The position numbers and the translations under genes were made by a program. A stretch of DNA of 5,732 nt from Actinomycetota bacterium (GTDB lineage Bacteria; Actinomycetota; Thermoleophilia; Gaiellales; Gaiellaceae): positions 1 to 5,732 of the forward strand of contig JACCTQ010000043.1 of NCBI GenBank assembly GCA_013812265.1, given 5' to 3'. The notes below the pieces were generated by a model. It had not been told where the DNA came from. It searched no databases and was given only the letters and a program-made list of their open reading frames with translations. Position 1 is the first letter of the stretch, and each line of letters opens with the position of its first letter. Below are positions 4,602 through 5,732 of the stretch, piece by piece.

Positions 4602-5732
4602 TGGGCCGCTTCTCTGACGCGCTCCGCGGCCCGGGCCTCCATGCGATTGCCGAGGTCAAGCGGCGGTCGCCGTCGGCCGGCGATCTGAGACCGGAGGCCG
4701 ATCCGGCGATCCTTGCGCCCGCGCTCGAGGAGGGCGGAGCAGCCGCTCTGTCGATCCTGGTCGACGAGCGCTTCGGTGGCTCGATCGACGACCTCGTCAC
4801 CGCCCGGGCGGTGACGGCCCTGCCGCTCCTCGCCAAAGGGTTCTTCCGCAGCGGCGCGCAGCTCGAGGAGCTGAGGCAGGCGGGTGCCGACGCCGTATTG
4901 CTCCTGCTCCGCGACCTCGACGACGGTCAGGCATCTGCCCTGATGGCGCGAGCCGCGGCGCTGGGCCTGGACGCGCTCGTGGAGGCGCACGACGAGGAGG
5001 AGCTCGACCGCGCGGTGAGACTGGGCGCCAACCCGATCGGCGTCAACGCCCGGGACCTCGACTCGTTCAGAATCGATCGACCCGCGCAGCTGCGGCTTGT
5101 CGAGCGGGCGCCGCGCGACCGCATCGTCGTCGCCGAGAGCGGCATCGCTGCGCGCGTTCACGCCGCCGCAGCGGAGCTCGCTGGCGCCGACGCGATGCTC
5201 GTCGGCTCGGCGCTGATGAAGGCGCCGGATCCGCGGGCGAAACTCGCCGAGCTGCTCCGGCGACCGCTCGTCAAGGTCTGTGGGCTCACTCGACCCGAGG
5301 ACGTCATGGTTGCAGCCGAAGCAGGGGCGGACATGGCTGGGTTCATCCTCGCCGCCGAGAGCCCGCGGCGCGCAGCCGAGGTCCTTCCGGTGCCGGACAC
5401 GATGCTGTCCGTAGCCGTTCTCGTCGGCGACCTCGCCGACCCCGGCGCGGACCTCGTGCAGCTCTACGGCCGGGAGAAGGGACACCGAGCCCGGGATGCA
5501 GTTCTCCTCCGCAACGGGAAGCGGGTGGCGAAAGTCTTCGATCTCCCGTGGCAGGAGAGCGATCCGCTTCATCTCGACCGCGCCCGTGTGGCGTCCGGCC
5601 GCGTGATGTTGGCCGGCGGCCTCGCTGCCGACAACATTCGGGCGGCCATCGAGGCGGTCCGCCCCTGGGCGGTCGACGCGGCATCTCGGCTCGAGGCGAG
5701 CCCCGGCATCAAGGATCCCGACCTCGTGCGGG
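4601..5732 (+). CDS. trpCF: TrpC-TrpF fusion: indole-3-glycerol phosphate synthase with a shortened PRA-isomerase-like domain (3' truncated)
   Basis: The frame is open at the right edge, with 377 codons visible. Residues 1-221 are indole-3-glycerol phosphate synthase, which closes the pyrrole ring with loss of CO2 and water. Seen: AIAEVKRRSPSAGD with Glu18/Lys20, LLAKGFF with Lys79, VEAHDEEEL with Glu128, GVNARDL with Asn149/Arg151, and VVAESGI with Glu179/Ser180, so the usual catalytic set is present. The first strand starts near residue 15, so the family's usual N-terminal helical extension (about 40-50 residues) is missing, and KDF is changed to KGF. Residues 224-377 resemble phosphoribosylanthranilate isomerase: VKVCGLT with the catalytic Cys227, GADMAGFIL, VQLYG, MLAGGLAADN, and VDAASRLE with PGIKD. 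The segment that normally carries FLLD(T/N)...GG(T/S)G..FDW, with the catalytic Asp, is absent, and VDVSSG(V/A)E is altered. The fusion order is that of enterobacterial TrpCF. The TrpC function is confident and the TrpF activity is doubtful. The gene overlaps the trpD stop by one base. Confidence 0.92.
   Translation, partial: MGRFSDALRGPGLHAIAEVKRRSPSAGDLRPEADPAILAPALEEGGAAALSILVDERFGGSIDDLVTARAVTALPLLAKGFFRSGAQLEELRQAGADAVLLLLRDLDDGQASALMARAAALGLDALVEAHDEEELDRAVRLGANPIGVNARDLDSFRIDRPAQLRLVERAPRDRIVVAESGIAARVHAAAAELAGADAMLVGSALMKAPDPRAKLAELLRRPLVKVCGLTRPEDVMVAAEAGADMAGFILAAESPRRAAEVLPVPDTMLSVAVLVGDLADPGADLVQLYGREKGHRARDAVLLRNGKRVAKVFDLPWQESDPLHLDRARVASGRVMLAGGLAADNIRAAIEAVRPWAVDAASRLEASPGIKDPDLVR

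Noticed and set aside
4484..5572. Long 362-codon minus-strand open frame opposite the trpC-trpF gene
   Set aside because: Its peptide is Arg/Glu/Asp-rich and shows no domain, while the plus strand encodes clear TrpC and TrpF motifs. It is an antisense shadow produced by high-GC codon bias.
5480..5620. Frameshift or sequencing error as the reason for the missing TrpF segment
   Set aside because: I read the sequence in the alternative plus frame and saw no GG(T/S)G or FDW motif. The main frame stays open, keeps G/C-ending codons, and has TrpF motifs on both sides. An in-frame deletion in the assembly cannot be excluded from sequence alone.

Overview
The window is GC-rich, with strongly G/C-ending codons, non-ATG starts and TANNNT-type -10 boxes. 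A secreted PASTA protein with paired cysteines, a membrane acyl desaturase with an HNNHH third histidine box, and trpD running directly into a trpC-trpF fusion fit a high-GC actinobacterium. The style of the PASTA and TrpCF proteins suggests Thermoleophilia (Gaiellales/Solirubrobacterales), but this placement is inference and no rRNA marker is present.

Layout from left to right. (1) The 3' part of a fatty-acyl desaturase gene (+, 1-621, cut by the window edge) overlaps by 16 bases the 3' end of a convergent alpha/beta-hydrolase gene (-, 606-1271). A possible 53-codon ORF (-, 1288-1449) lies just upstream of the hydrolase. (2) A divergent gene (+, 1536-2336) encodes an exported protein: signal peptide, a four-cysteine N-terminal domain, a proline-rich linker and one C-terminal PASTA domain. 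(3) At its stop codon begins a 168-base element (2333-2500) closed by 27-base imperfect terminal inverted repeats and holding an inner palindrome. It looks like a structured RNA or a dispersed palindromic element. (4) On the minus strand, an acidic 56-residue ORF (3358-3528) and an isocitrate lyase/PEP mutase-family gene (2537-3352) form a tight two-gene unit. (5) Divergently on the plus strand, trpD (3579-4601) and a trpC-trpF fusion (4601-5732, open at the window end) overlap by one base and form part of a tryptophan operon. The two divergent units appear to share one CTAG core as overlapping -10 boxes.

TrpD attaches the phosphoribosyl group to anthranilate. The TrpF activity would isomerise the product, and TrpC closes the indole ring to indole-3-glycerol phosphate. 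The TrpC half looks intact. The fused TrpF half is about 30-40 residues shorter than usual and lacks the segment carrying the catalytic Asp and the GG(T/S)G phosphate-binding motif. This and the 2333-2500 element are the two most interesting observations. No CRISPR array, insertion sequence, tRNA or rRNA was seen.
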